Positions 54,874-63,665 of a stretch of 64,000 nucleotides of DNA are shown one piece after another. The stretch's first letter is position 1, and every line of letters starts with the position of its first letter. The notes beneath the pieces are model-generated. The model worked only from the letters and a program-made list of their open reading frames with translations, did not search any database and was not told the origin of the DNA. Source of the DNA: Pseudosulfitobacter sp. DSM 107133 (GTDB lineage Bacteria; Pseudomonadota; Alphaproteobacteria; Rhodobacterales; Rhodobacteraceae); NCBI RefSeq assembly GCF_022788695.1, contig NZ_CP085154.1, forward strand, positions 2,046,001 to 2,110,000. Reading direction: 5' to 3'. Position numbers and translations under genes: made by a program.

Positions 54874-55674
54874 TCAGGCTGACGCCATATGCGGTGCGGC
54901 ACGCAAAGGTGCCGGGAATGTAGATTTCAGCGCGGCGCGGGCACGGGCAATACCCTGCGCATAGGCCTGCGGTGGCTGGGCAGAGGCACGGTCAAAGCCT
55001 GCAATATCACCCATGGCGAGGGGCGCAATCAGGCTGCGGCCCACGCCGGCTGCATAGTCGTGGTATTTCAGATGGCCCTGCCCTGTGGGCGCGACCCAGG
55101 TGTTTGGCACGCCGTAAGCATCGGCCACGATCAGCCCGTGCAGTGACGAGGCAAATATATGCGCGCAAGATGCAATCTGGCGGCACACGTCATTGGCAAC
55201 GCCGCGCGGGTCGATCAGCAGATAGCCCAGATCGGCGGCCAGCGTGGCTGCCGCGTCCACCAGGGTATGATGCGGAACGATCCCGATGCGGTCGCTGCGT
55301 TCAGGCAGGTCCGTGACAACCTCGGAAATCAACAGGCCCGGATCGCCAAAGCTGTCGGTTTCAAGCTGCAACAGCGCCGCCGAGACCGGCCCGCGCACCG
55401 CTGCAATCTGCACATGCGACAGGAAATCACGGTTCACCGGCGCCAGCATCCCGCTGCCCCAGATCCACGGTTTCACGCCATCTGCACGCGCATCCTGATG
55501 CGCGCGCCGCGCCACCTGAATGATCGAACCCACAGCAAACAGGTCTGCCTTGCCCGCGCCCGCATGGGTCACGGGGCGGCCCGACACATGGGCCACCACC
55601 ATGGCTGAAATCGCGTCACCGAAATTCGGCACCGCCTTCCACCAATGCAAAGCTATGGGGTCGCCCGCAGCCAT
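54874..55674 (-). CDS. Polysaccharide pyruvyl transferase family protein
   Basis: 266-aa protein with PS_pyruv_trans hallmarks: N-terminal WKAVPNFGDAISAMVV and C-terminal FASSLHGLIVADAYGVPNTW, with a GDPGLLISEV segment between. Relatives (CsaB, GumL, WcaK types) add ketal pyruvate to sugars in exopolysaccharide or cell-wall polymers; many are 300-400 aa, so this one is short. It sits between sufB (3-base gap) and sufC (27-base gap) in the suf operon, an unexpected place. Function there is unknown. Confidence 0.78.
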   Translation of the reverse strand: MAAGDPIALHWWKAVPNFGDAISAMVVAHVSGRPVTHAGAGKADLFAVGSIIQVARRAHQDARADGVKPWIWGSGMLAPVNRDFLSHVQIAAVRGPVSAALLQLETDSFGDPGLLISEVVTDLPERSDRIGIVPHHTLVDAAATLAADLGYLLIDPRGVANDVCRQIASCAHIFASSLHGLIVADAYGVPNTWVAPTGQGHLKYHDYAAGVGRSLIAPLAMGDIAGFDRASAQPPQAYAQGIARARAALKSTFPAPLRAAPHMASA

Positions 55675-55677
55675 GGC

Positions 55678-57204
55678 TCAGCCCACCGACCCTTCCAGCG
55701 AAATCGCGACAAGTGCCTGGGCTTCCATCGCAAATTCCATCGGCAACGCTTGCAACACGTCCTTGCAGAACCCGTTGACCACCAGCGCCACGGCCTCTTC
55801 CTCGTCCATGCCGCGCGACCGGCAATAGAACAGCTGGTCATCATCCACCTTGGATGTGGTCGCCTCGTGCTCGACGCGGGACGAGTTGTTCTTGACCTCG
55901 ATATAGGGCACCGTGTGCGCCCCGCATTTGTCACCGATCAACAGGCTGTCGCACTGCGTATAGTTGCGCGATTCCTTGGCCTTGGGGTGCATCGACACCA
56001 GGCCGCGATAGGTGTTCTGCGCCTTGCCCGCGCTGATGCCTTTGGACACGATCCGCGATTTGGTGCGCTTGCCCAGATGCACCATCTTGGTGCCCGTGTC
56101 GGCCTGCTGCATGTTGTTGGCAATGGCGATGGAATAGAATTCACCCTGTGAATCGTCCCCGCGCAGGATGCACGACGGGTATTTCCACGTAACGGCAGAC
56201 CCGGTTTCCACCTGTGTCCACATCACCTTTGCCCGGTCGCCCCGGCAATCGGCGCGTTTGGTCACAAAGTTATAGATGCCGCCCTTGCCGTTCTCGTCAC
56301 CGGGATACCAGTTCTGAACGGTCGAATATTTCACTTCGGCGTCTTCTTCGATGATGATCTCGACCACGGCAGCGTGCAACTGTGCGATGTCGCGTGCAGG
56401 AGCGGTACACCCTTCCAGATAGGACACATAGCTGCCCTTGTCCGCGATGATCAGCGTGCGTTCAAACTGGCCGGTGTTTTCCGCGTTGATGCGGAAATAG
56501 GTCGACAGCTCCATCGGGCAGCGCACGCCCGGTGGCACATAGACGAACGAACCGTCCGAAAACACGGCCGAATTCAGCGTGGCATAAAAGTTGTCCGACA
56601 CCGGCACGACCGATCCAAGGTATTTCTTTACCAGCTCGGGATGCTCGCGGATCGCTTCCGAGATCGAGCAGAAGATGACGCCGGCCTTTTTCAACTCGGC
56701 CTGAAAGGTGGTGCCGACGGATACGGAATCGAACACCGCATCCACCGCCACCTTGCGGCCTTCGGCGGGTGCATTTTCCGCGCCTTCGACACCGGCCAAA
56801 ATCATCTGTTCCTTCAGCGGAATACCCAGCTTGGCATAGGTTTCCAGCAGCTTGGGGTCGACCTCGTCCAATGACTTTGGCTTGACCTCCATGCTTTTGG
56901 GGCGGGCATAGTAATACTGGTCCTGAAAGTCGATTTCAGGGTAATCGACCATCGCCCAGTCAGGCTCTTCCTTGGTCAGCCAGCGCGCATAGGCTTCCAG
57001 CCGCCATTCAAGCATCCAAGCCGGTTCTTCGTTCTTCTCGGAAATCAGCTTGACGATGTCCTCGGTCAGCCCCTTGGGGGCGTATTCCATTTCGATGTCG
57101 GTGTTCCAGCCATGCTTGTAGGCACCGCCCACCTCGCGAACCGCGTCAACGGTCTCTTGATCGACGCCCTCTTTAACGCCGTCATTTTCCAGTACTTTGT
57201 CCAA
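55678..57204 (-). CDS. sufB: Fe-S cluster assembly protein SufB (TTG start)
   Basis: 508-aa scaffold subunit on which clusters form. Landmarks: [19 protein letters not shown] near 125, [20 protein letters not shown] near 215, [10 protein letters not shown] with a conserved Cys near 260, [20 protein letters not shown], and [20 protein letters not shown] near the end. The best start is TTG at 57204 with GGAAGG 8-9 bases upstream and the family N-terminus; no in-frame ATG lies nearby until residue 39. Confidence 0.94.
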   Translation of the reverse strand: MDKVLENDGVKEGVDQETVDAVREVGGAYKHGWNTDIEMEYAPKGLTEDIVKLISEKNEEPAWMLEWRLEAYARWLTKEEPDWAMVDYPEIDFQDQYYYARPKSMEVKPKSLDEVDPKLLETYAKLGIPLKEQMILAGVEGAENAPAEGRKVAVDAVFDSVSVGTTFQAELKKAGVIFCSISEAIREHPELVKKYLGSVVPVSDNFYATLNSAVFSDGSFVYVPPGVRCPMELSTYFRINAENTGQFERTLIIADKGSYVSYLEGCTAPARDIAQLHAAVVEIIIEEDAEVKYSTVQNWYPGDENGKGGIYNFVTKRADCRGDRAKVMWTQVETGSAVTWKYPSCILRGDDSQGEFYSIAIANNMQQADTGTKMVHLGKRTKSRIVSKGISAGKAQNTYRGLVSMHPKAKESRNYTQCDSLLIGDKCGAHTVPYIEVKNNSSRVEHEATTSKVDDDQLFYCRSRGMDEEEAVALVVNGFCKDVLQALPMEFAMEAQALVAISLEGSVG

Positions 57205-57235
57205 ACCAGACTTCCTTCCATTAAGACGCCGCGCT

Positions 57236-58306
57236 TTATGCGGCGCGCGCCTCGTGTTTTCTCAGCTTGCCGGTCCATGCATCTATGAACCGCAGCACAT
57301 CATCCTCTGTCGTCTCCAGCCCCAGCGACACGCGCACGGCGCTGGCAGCATCGGCGGGCGCAAAGCCCATGGCGGTCAGCACCCGGCTGGCGCGCACCTT
57401 ACCACTGGAACAGGCCGACCCTGCCGAGACGGCAAATCCCGCCAGATCCATCTGCATCACTTGCGTTTCGCCCTTCCATCCGGGGGTGACGAAACAGCTG
57501 GTGTTGGGCAGCCTGTGGGGCACAGACAGCGATTCTGAATCGCCCGCATCTTTCCCGACAAAAATAGTCTTCTTTGACGCAGCCTCAAGACCGTTTTCTA
57601 GAATATTTCTAAGTTCTGCAACCCGATCCCAACGCCCGCCCTGCACGTCGCGCACCGCAGCCCTGGCGGCGGCGGCAAAACCGACCATTCCAAGGATGTT
57701 TTCGGTGCCCGAACGGCGGCCCATTTCCTGCCCTCCGCCCTTGATCTGCGCTGGCACTTCCTGGCCACGGCGCAAGACCAGCGCGCCGATGCCCTTGGGT
57801 CCGCCCAGCTTGTGCGCCGACACCAATGCCATGCGCGCGCCGGATGCCATGAAGTCCAGCGGCATCTTGCCAAAGACCTGTGTCATGTCGCACACGGCGA
57901 TCCCCGCGGGCACATTCTGGATCACACCGGTTTCGGAGTTCGCCAGTTGCAACACCGACCCGCCCGCATCTTCGACGGTTACGCGCCCTTGCGCATCCAC
58001 CGCCAGCGCATCGCGCACCCAGGCACCGACCGCATCATGCTCTACCGCAGCACCGGCCAGATCACGCCCCGCACAGGCCAGCCCCGCCGCCTCGGTCGCA
58101 CCCGAGGTGAACACAATGTCCGCCTCGACCGCCCCCAGCGCCTCGGCCACATCCGCCCGTGCGCGCTCCATCAGCGACTTGGCCGCGCGCCCTTCGGCGT
58201 GAACGCTGGAGGGATTGCCCACCACGTCCATCGCCGCGACCATTGCGGCGCGCGCTTCGGCCCGCAATGGGCTGGTTGCATTGTGATCCAGATAGATCCG
58301 CATCAT
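57236..58306 (-). CDS. Cysteine desulfurase, NifS/IscS-like
   Basis: 356-aa group I-type cysteine desulfurase. [11 protein letters not shown] start, SGATEA, cofactor lysine in [17 protein letters not shown] near 170, GRRSGTENI, and the sulfur-carrying Cys in [17 protein letters not shown] near 300. It sits at the front of the suf operon, which also has SufS at its end, so two desulfurases could feed the same scaffold. About 30-50 residues shorter than housekeeping IscS. Confidence 0.9.
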   Translation of the reverse strand: MMRIYLDHNATSPLRAEARAAMVAAMDVVGNPSSVHAEGRAAKSLMERARADVAEALGAVEADIVFTSGATEAAGLACAGRDLAGAAVEHDAVGAWVRDALAVDAQGRVTVEDAGGSVLQLANSETGVIQNVPAGIAVCDMTQVFGKMPLDFMASGARMALVSAHKLGGPKGIGALVLRRGQEVPAQIKGGGQEMGRRSGTENILGMVGFAAAARAAVRDVQGGRWDRVAELRNILENGLEAASKKTIFVGKDAGDSESLSVPHRLPNTSCFVTPGWKGETQVMQMDLAGFAVSAGSACSSGKVRASRVLTAMGFAPADAASAVRVSLGLETTEDDVLRFIDAWTGKLRKHEARAA

Positions 58307-58310
58307 ACTT

Positions 58311-58364
58311 TCTCTGGTTCAAAAAATCCCGGGGGAGTCCCGCAGGGACGGGGGCAGCGCCCCC
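58311..58364 (-). repeat. GC-rich palindromic intergenic repeat, copy 3
   Basis: On the - strand: GGGGGCGCTGCCCCC, GTCCCTGCGGGAC, then CCCCCGGGATTTTTTGAACC and GAGAAAG. Same family as copies at 5237 and 50451. It lies between the Rrf2 regulator gene and the desulfurase gene, inside the operon, where it could attenuate read-through. Confidence 0.65.
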
Positions 58365-58374
58365 AGATCGCGTT

Positions 58375-58833
58375 TTATTCGTCCACAACCGCAAACAGGT
58401 TTGGCACCGCCGGACAGGGTGCCAGTTCGTTGTCGATCACATCCGACAGCCGAGTCTGGTGCAGAAACACATAGACATGCGCGCTCAACCCCTCCCACAG
58501 GCGGTTGTTCAGCGATTGCGCACGGCTGCCCGAGGTGCCGCCCGACGCCCCTGCGCCCTTGTGCATCGCATCGACCTTTTCATCGACGGCTTCCAGCACA
58601 TCGACCACCCGAATATCCGAGGCCGGCCGCGACAGACGATACCCGCCCCCCGGCCCGCGCACCGAGGTCACCAATTCGGCGCGACGCAGCTTGACAAACA
58701 ACTGTTCCAGATAGGGCAGCGACACCGACTGGCGCGTTGCAATATCACCAAGGCTCACCAATGTGCCTTCGGGCTGCAAGGCGATGTCAGACAGCGCCAC
58801 CATCGCGTATCTTCCCTTTGTCGACAGCTTCAT
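58375..58833 (-). CDS. iscR: Rrf2 family transcriptional regulator (IscR-like, lacks the three cluster cysteines)
   Basis: 152-aa winged-helix regulator opening MKLSTKGRYAMVALSDIAL with recognition helix VSLPYLEQLFVKLRRAELV and wing SVRGPGGGYRLSRP, all IscR-like. The segment where IscR has three Cys ligands (about 90-105) reads KVDAMHKGAGASGGTSGS and has none; the only Cys in the protein is in LAPCPAV near 141. It is the first gene of the suf operon and likely controls it. A non-standard cluster ligation has been described for IscR of Rhodobacter sphaeroides (recalled, unchecked). Confidence 0.88.
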   Translation of the reverse strand: MKLSTKGRYAMVALSDIALQPEGTLVSLGDIATRQSVSLPYLEQLFVKLRRAELVTSVRGPGGGYRLSRPASDIRVVDVLEAVDEKVDAMHKGAGASGGTSGSRAQSLNNRLWEGLSAHVYVFLHQTRLSDVIDNELAPCPAVPNLFAVVDE

Positions 58834-58939
58834 GTCTCGTGCCCTCCAAATGCCGCTGGACGCAGTGACAGATTGACCTCTGCGCGCCAAGGGCCTACAT
58901 CCCTTTGAACCGCGATATGCGCAAGCGCCTATCGCTTCA

Positions 58940-58977
58940 TTTAGAACCGTTCTAAGGTGGCTGAGTGATTTCGTCAA
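58940..58977 (-). promoter_or_regulatory. suf promoter with Irr/ICE-like palindrome
   Basis: TTTAGAACCGTTCTAAG (58940-58956) is a TTAGAA-N3-TTCTAA palindrome matching 16 of 17 bases of the Irr iron-control element as I recall it. On the - strand, TTGACG (58977-58972) is 16 bases from TTAGAA in this palindrome, so the box would cover the -10 of the suf operon promoter. The divergent hydrolase gene starts about 60 bases away on the other side. Confidence 0.65.
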
Positions 58978-59016
58978 GAAATCCGGTTCCTTGAAACGCC
59001 AAAGCACAGGATGCCC

Positions 59017-59670
59017 ATGCCCGAGGTCATTTTTCCCGGACCCGAAGGCCGCCTCGAAGGCCGCTATCACCCGCAAAAAGAACGTGACGCCCCGATTGCA
59101 ATCGTTCTGCATCCCCACCCCCAGTTTGGCGGCACGATGAACCACAAGGTGGTCCACCGTATGCACTATGCGTTTTACAACATGGGGTTCACCGTTCTGC
59201 GGTTCAACTTCCGTGGCGTGGGCCGCAGCCAGGGTGAATACGATCAGGGCATTGGCGAATTGTCCGATGCCGCCTCGGCGCTCGATTACTTGCAGTCGAT
59301 GAACAACAACTCGAAACATTGCTGGGTTGCGGGCTTTTCGTTCGGTGCGTGGATCGGGATGCAGCTGCTGATGCGCCGCCCTGAAATCACCGGCTTCATC
59401 TCGGTGTCGCCGCCTGCGAACATGTACGACTTTTCGTTCCTGGCGCCCTGCCCGGCTTCGGGTCTGGTGATCAACGGCACGGCTGATCGCGTGGCGCCGC
59501 CCGCCGATACAACCGCGCTGGTGAACAAACTGCACGAGCAAAAAGGCATCACCATCACCCATACCGAGGTCGAAGGCGCCGGCCACTTCTTTGAAGAACC
59601 GCATCTTGATACGCTGATCAACACCACAACCGACTATGTGAAACGACGCCTGACTGAAAACAGCCGCTGA
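59017..59670 (+). CDS. Alpha/beta hydrolase
   Basis: 217-aa hydrolase with HPHPQFGGTMNHKVV (oxyanion region), nucleophile Ser in GFSFGAW near 108, Asp in NGTADRVAPP near 155 and His in GAGHFFEE near 190, a complete triad. The family is CocE/dienelactone-hydrolase-like and no substrate can be given. ATG 59017 sits 5 bases after AGGA; ATG 59011 is an alternative. It overlaps the next small gene by TGATG. Confidence 0.85.
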   Translation: MPEVIFPGPEGRLEGRYHPQKERDAPIAIVLHPHPQFGGTMNHKVVHRMHYAFYNMGFTVLRFNFRGVGRSQGEYDQGIGELSDAASALDYLQSMNNNSKHCWVAGFSFGAWIGMQLLMRRPEITGFISVSPPANMYDFSFLAPCPASGLVINGTADRVAPPADTTALVNKLHEQKGITITHTEVEGAGHFFEEPHLDTLINTTTDYVKRRLTENSR

Positions 59671-59906
59671 TGACCGACCCTTCCGTCCAGGACATGGCCA
59701 ACAAGCTGGCCGAAGAATGCATCGCCGTTCAACGCAAGATCGGAGATGACAGGCTGTTCATGAAGCTGGGCGAAGTTCTGGGCGCATCGTCGCAAACGCT
59801 GGAAGAAGCGTTCTTGACGGCGGTGCGCACGCGGATGGCCGAACAGCAAGGCCGCGCTTTTCTGGTCAAAAAGCTGAAAGAATTCCAATCCAAAGCCGAA
59901 ACATAG
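59670..59906 (+). CDS. Small conserved-looking protein of unknown function
   Basis: 78-aa, charged, probably all-helical protein (ANKLAEECIAVQRKIGDD, SSQTLEEAFLTAVRTRMAEQ, AFLVKKLKEF). No domain recognised. Its ATG overlaps the hydrolase stop and the HD gene follows after 8 bases, so it is co-translated within a three-gene operon, which supports it being real. Confidence 0.72.
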   Translation: MTDPSVQDMANKLAEECIAVQRKIGDDRLFMKLGEVLGASSQTLEEAFLTAVRTRMAEQQGRAFLVKKLKEFQSKAET

Positions 59907-59914
59907 GCCCGACA

Positions 59915-60532
59915 ATGACCCAGACCGCCCCCCTGTTGGACTTGAGTGCAGACCAAAAGGACCGTCTGGACCGGCAAATAGATTTCCTGCGCGAAGTCGA
60001 TAAACTCAAAGGCGTCCTGCGCGCGTCCCGGCTGCTGGACGACTCGCGGTGCGAAAACTCGGCCGAACATTCCTGGCACATCATGCTTTATGTGGCCGTG
60101 CTGGGCGAACATGCTGCACCCGAAGTCGATGTGTCCCGCGTCATCCGCATGTTGTTGATCCACGACATCGTGGAAATCGACGCGGGCGATGCGCCCATTC
60201 ACGGCAATGTTGATCACGAAGCGATGGCGCTGAAAGAAGCCGCCGCGGCGGATCGTCTGTTCAACCTGCTGCCCGCGGATCAGGCCCGTGAGTTCCGCGC
60301 CCTGTGGGATGAATTCGAAGCCGCCCAAAGCGCCGATGCACAATTTGCCAAGGCCATTGACCGCACGCAGGCCCCTGTGGGCAACCTGTACAGCGGTGGC
60401 GGCACATGGATCGAATACAATGTCACGATGGACCAGCTCGACACCCGCGTCGGCACCCCCGTAAACCGCGGTGCGCCGGTGCTGTGGGCATGGTTGCGAC
60501 CGCGCCTTGCTGCGTTTTTTGCGCGGGCCTGA
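59915..60532 (+). CDS. HD domain-containing protein (YfbR-like nucleotidase family)
   Basis: 205-aa metal-dependent phosphohydrolase. The HD motif set is clear: SAEHSWHIML near 48, LLIHDIVEIDAGD near 85 and a later Asp in KAIDRTQAP near 148. E. coli YfbR is a 5'-deoxynucleotidase with the same fold; substrate here unproven. Third gene of the hydrolase operon. Confidence 0.86.
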   Translation: MTQTAPLLDLSADQKDRLDRQIDFLREVDKLKGVLRASRLLDDSRCENSAEHSWHIMLYVAVLGEHAAPEVDVSRVIRMLLIHDIVEIDAGDAPIHGNVDHEAMALKEAAAADRLFNLLPADQAREFRALWDEFEAAQSADAQFAKAIDRTQAPVGNLYSGGGTWIEYNVTMDQLDTRVGTPVNRGAPVLWAWLRPRLAAFFARA

Positions 60533-60632
60533 TTTTTTTCACAACGTTGAAACTTCTGCTTGCGCGGCGCGTGCTTGTTCTCAAGCGGGTCGGGATTTCC
60601 GGCTGCGCCGCCATCAACAAGAGGATGATACC

Positions 60633-61046
60633 ATGAAAACCGCACTTGTCGCACTCGCCCTTTCCGTCTCTGCCACCGGCGTCTTTGCCGCTGCACACGC
60701 CATGGCCCCCTCTGTCGAGGCCGCAGACCAATCCGTCGAAAACGGCGTTGTTGCAGCTGATAAAGTGGTCGCCGGCGAAAACGGCTGGATGGTGGTCCAC
60801 CGTACCGATGCCGATATGAAACCCGGTCCCGTCGTAGGCTATGCGCCGCTGCGCAAGGGCGACAACATGGACGTGGCCGCAATCCTCCAGGAAGAGGTCA
60901 AGCCCGGCGACATGCTGATGCTGATGGTCCACGGCGAGACCGGCGGCATGAAAACCGGCGTGTTCGAATACACGCTGGGTGCCAAGGAAGACGGCCCCGT
61001 CAAAGTTGATGACAAACTGGTCATGCAGGTCATCACGGCCAAGTAA
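60633..61046 (+). CDS. Small secreted protein, DUF7282-like
   Basis: 137-aa protein with signal peptide 1-19 (ALALSVSATGVFA-AAH) and one beta-rich domain (NGWMVVHRTD, GPVVGYAPLRKGDNMDV, MLMLMVHGETGGMKTGVFEY). The resemblance to DUF7282 is by memory of its WxVVH and GPxxGY pattern; function unknown. ATG 60633 follows GAGGATGA. Upstream is a 100-base gap from the HD gene. Confidence 0.72.
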   Translation: MKTALVALALSVSATGVFAAAHAMAPSVEAADQSVENGVVAADKVVAGENGWMVVHRTDADMKPGPVVGYAPLRKGDNMDVAAILQEEVKPGDMLMLMVHGETGGMKTGVFEYTLGAKEDGPVKVDDKLVMQVITAK

Positions 61047-61058
61047 CCTTTTTTCCTG

Positions 61059-61081
61059 ATGTGCCTGATGATCGGGCACAT
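61059..61081 (+). terminator. Hairpin after the small secreted protein gene
   Basis: ATGTGCC / GGCACAT stem with 9-base loop, 13 bases past the stop; no T-run after it, though a T6 run precedes it. Weak terminator candidate. Confidence 0.35.
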
Positions 61082-61214
61082 TGCGCGCCGTTGTCTTCCC
61101 TCAAGGCAGCGGCGTTTCTCTGTCTGCGGCCCTGAAAAGCGCCCGCAAACAGGGCATTTGCGCACGCAGCGCGGGCATCCGCCGATGTGGTGTCGAGCGG
61201 GGCGCGGCAAAACG

Positions 61215-61230
61215 GTATACATTTGTATAC
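61215..61230. promoter_or_regulatory. Palindromic operator candidate upstream of icd
   Basis: GTATACATTTGTATAC: perfect 7-bp arms around TT. It lies 71-86 bases upstream of icd in a 254-base gap. GTATAC-type palindromes are typical of GntR-family regulator sites; no such regulator is encoded in the window. Confidence 0.5.
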
Positions 61231-61300
61231 ACTCTTTCCGCGCGGCAGCTTGTACGCTAGACCGATACCAACCCCAAACGCCATTGAAAAGGTGACGCGC

Positions 61301-62515
61301 ATGAGCAAGATCAAGGTGGACAACCCCATCGTCGAGATGGATGGCGATGAAATGACCCGCATCATCTGGGAGTTTATCAAGAAAAAGCTGATCCTGCCCT
61401 ATCTGGACATCGACCTTCTGTACTACGATCTGGGCATCGAAAGCCGCGACGCAACCGACGACCAGATCACCATTGATGCCGCCGAGAAAACCAAGGAAGT
61501 CGGCGTTGCTGTCAAATGCGCGACGATCACACCGGACGAGGCGCGGGTTGAAGAGTTTGGCCTGAAACGCATGTACCGCTCGCCCAACGGGACGATCCGC
61601 AACATCCTGGGCGGCGTGATCTTCCGCGAGCCGATCATCTGCAAGAACGTGCCGCGCCTTGTGCCCGGCTGGACCCAGCCGATCGTGGTGGGCCGTCACG
61701 CCTACGGCGACCAGTACCGTGCCACCGACTTCCGCTTTCCCGGCCCCGGCAAGCTGACCATGACCTTTGTCGGTGACGACGGTGAGACCATTGAGCGCGA
61801 GGTGTTCGACGCGCCCGCTGCCGGTGTGGCGATGGGCATGTATAACCTTGATGCGTCGATCTATGACTTTGCCCGCGCCTCGCTGAACTACGGGCTGCAA
61901 CGCGGTTATCCGGTCTATCTGTCGACCAAGAACACCATCCTCAAGGCCTATGACGGGCGGTTCAAGGACATCTTCCAGGAAGTCTATGACGCGGAATTCG
62001 CGGATAAATTCAAGGCCGCCGGTATCTGGTACGAACACCGGCTGATCGACGACATGGTCGCCTCGGCGATGAAATGGTCGGGCGGCTATGTCTGGGCCTG
62101 CAAGAACTATGACGGCGACGTGCAGTCCGACACCGTGGCGCAGGGCTTTGGCTCGCTGGGGCTGATGACGTCCCTGCTGATGACCCCCGACGGCAAGATC
62201 GTCGAGGCCGAAGCCGCCCACGGCACGGTCACCCGCCACTATCGCCAGCACCAGAAGGGCGAACAGACCTCGACCAACTCGATCGCGTCAATCTATGCAT
62301 GGACCGGCGGGCTGAAACATCGCGGCAAACTGGACGACAATTCGGCCCTGATCGAATTCGCGCAAACGCTGGAAAAGGTGGTTGTGGACACGGTCGAAAG
62401 CGGCTTCATGACCAAGGATCTGGCGCTGCTGGTCGGGCCGGATCAGGGCTGGCTGACGACGATGGGGTTCCTCGAGAAGGTCGACGAGAACCTGAACGCG
62501 GCGCTGAAGGGGTAG
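61301..62515 (+). CDS. icd: NADP-dependent isocitrate dehydrogenase
   Basis: 404-aa TCA-cycle enzyme converting isocitrate to 2-oxoglutarate, of the dimeric eukaryote-like type [18 protein letters not shown] at the start, substrate motif [32 protein letters not shown], metal and tyrosine region [20 protein letters not shown] with LIDD Asp, and NADP site [20 protein letters not shown] 61301 follows AAAAGGTGA. A GTATAC palindrome lies upstream. Confidence 0.96.
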   Translation: MSKIKVDNPIVEMDGDEMTRIIWEFIKKKLILPYLDIDLLYYDLGIESRDATDDQITIDAAEKTKEVGVAVKCATITPDEARVEEFGLKRMYRSPNGTIRNILGGVIFREPIICKNVPRLVPGWTQPIVVGRHAYGDQYRATDFRFPGPGKLTMTFVGDDGETIEREVFDAPAAGVAMGMYNLDASIYDFARASLNYGLQRGYPVYLSTKNTILKAYDGRFKDIFQEVYDAEFADKFKAAGIWYEHRLIDDMVASAMKWSGGYVWACKNYDGDVQSDTVAQGFGSLGLMTSLLMTPDGKIVEAEAAHGTVTRHYRQHQKGEQTSTNSIASIYAWTGGLKHRGKLDDNSALIEFAQTLEKVVVDTVESGFMTKDLALLVGPDQGWLTTMGFLEKVDENLNAALKG

Positions 62516-62549
62516 TTTTTGGCGGTTTGCGGTTCTGACGCCTAACCCC

Positions 62550-63341
62550 TCAGGCCGCCACCCGTGCAACATCCGCCATCGGTGTAATCACCACTCCGCC
62601 GTCCGAAAACGCCGCCAGATGCCCCGCAGGCAGTTCGGTCCAGCCCGCCTGCCCCAGTTCCGGTGGTTCGGACACCACGAACCAGCCCAGATCGTCCGCC
62701 CGGCGCTGATAGTAGACCGTGGGCGCAATATGGTCGGTCGAGGTGCGCAGCACAAACAGCCGCTGCCCGTCCATCCATGCCGCCGATGACCGCAGGTGCG
62801 GCGTGGTGCCATGGGCACGCGACATCGCCTCGAGCCGCGCATGGGCTGTGACCATCGCAGCCTCGGGCGCGTCGTCCAGACCTTCGGCAATCGCATAGAG
62901 AAACAACAGTTCGCTGTCCGTCGCCCCGCGCCGGTTTGCATACAGCGCATCGGACACGCCCATATCGGCCAGCCTGCGAAAGCGATCAAAGCCACCGACC
63001 TGCCCGTTGTGCATGAAGCTCCAGCGCCCGCAGGCGAAAGGATGGCAATTGTTGCGGCTGGTGGCCGAACCGGTTGACGCGCGCACATGGGCCATGAAGG
63101 CGTGGCTTTTGACCGTGCGACACAACGCCATCAGGTTCGGATCGGACCACGCGGGATAAACATCGCGATACAGCCCCGGCTCCGCCCGCTCTCCATACCA
63201 GGCCACGCCCACTCCGTCGCCGTTCAGCGCCGTCTTGCATTCGCTGGCCGCGCGCGATTGATGCACCAGCGCATGGCCGGGGCTGGTTACCAGCCCGTCC
63301 ATAAAGATCGGTTCACCCAGATAGGCCGCCCAACGGCACAT
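62550..63341 (-). CDS. Class II glutamine amidotransferase (YafJ/EgtC-like)
   Basis: 263-aa Ntn-type amidotransferase. Catalytic Cys2 right after Met (MCRWAAYLG), NGDGVGVAWYG near 42, HVRASTGSA and FMHNGQVGGF near 110. Such proteins hydrolyse a gamma-glutamyl amide; EgtC, in ergothioneine synthesis, is a relative, but no egt genes are in view. Converges with icd; the DUF6356 gene lies directly upstream. Confidence 0.87.
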   Translation of the reverse strand: MCRWAAYLGEPIFMDGLVTSPGHALVHQSRAASECKTALNGDGVGVAWYGERAEPGLYRDVYPAWSDPNLMALCRTVKSHAFMAHVRASTGSATSRNNCHPFACGRWSFMHNGQVGGFDRFRRLADMGVSDALYANRRGATDSELLFLYAIAEGLDDAPEAAMVTAHARLEAMSRAHGTTPHLRSSAAWMDGQRLFVLRTSTDHIAPTVYYQRRADDLGWFVVSEPPELGQAGWTELPAGHLAAFSDGGVVITPMADVARVAA

Positions 63342-63344
63342 CAG

Positions 63345-63551
63345 TCATTGACCCCGGTTGTGGGTCTGCGCATACATTTGCGCAATCATCCGGCTGGCGG
63401 TTTTTTCGAACAGACAGGGGATCACCGCATGCACCAGCGCCGCACCGCCCGCCGCAAACAACCGCATTGCGAAGCGGCCTGCGAACAGCAGATGTTCAAG
63501 ATAGCTTTCGTCGACAGTGCGCGGGTGGCTAAGGAAAATGCGTGCGAACAT
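63345..63551 (-). CDS. DUF6356 family protein
   Basis: 68-aa small protein, MFARIFLSHPRTVDESYLEH at the start, one hydrophobic helix (AMRLFAAGGAALVHAVIPCL), and a polar C-terminus. The ATG at 63551 is 8 bases from AGGAG; a longer in-frame start lacks a site. It ends 3 bases before the amidotransferase gene, so the two are co-transcribed. Function unknown. Confidence 0.75.
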   Translation of the reverse strand: MFARIFLSHPRTVDESYLEHLLFAGRFAMRLFAAGGAALVHAVIPCLFEKTASRMIAQMYAQTHNRGQ

Positions 63552-63665
63552 GGGGTAGCTCCTGTTTATCTGTCGCCAATCTGCCTGATTTCCCTCTGAA
63601 AGTGGTCCCAAAATTAGGGGGGAGCACCTGTTGTATTGGGAAAATATCCACTGTATAGAGCATAT

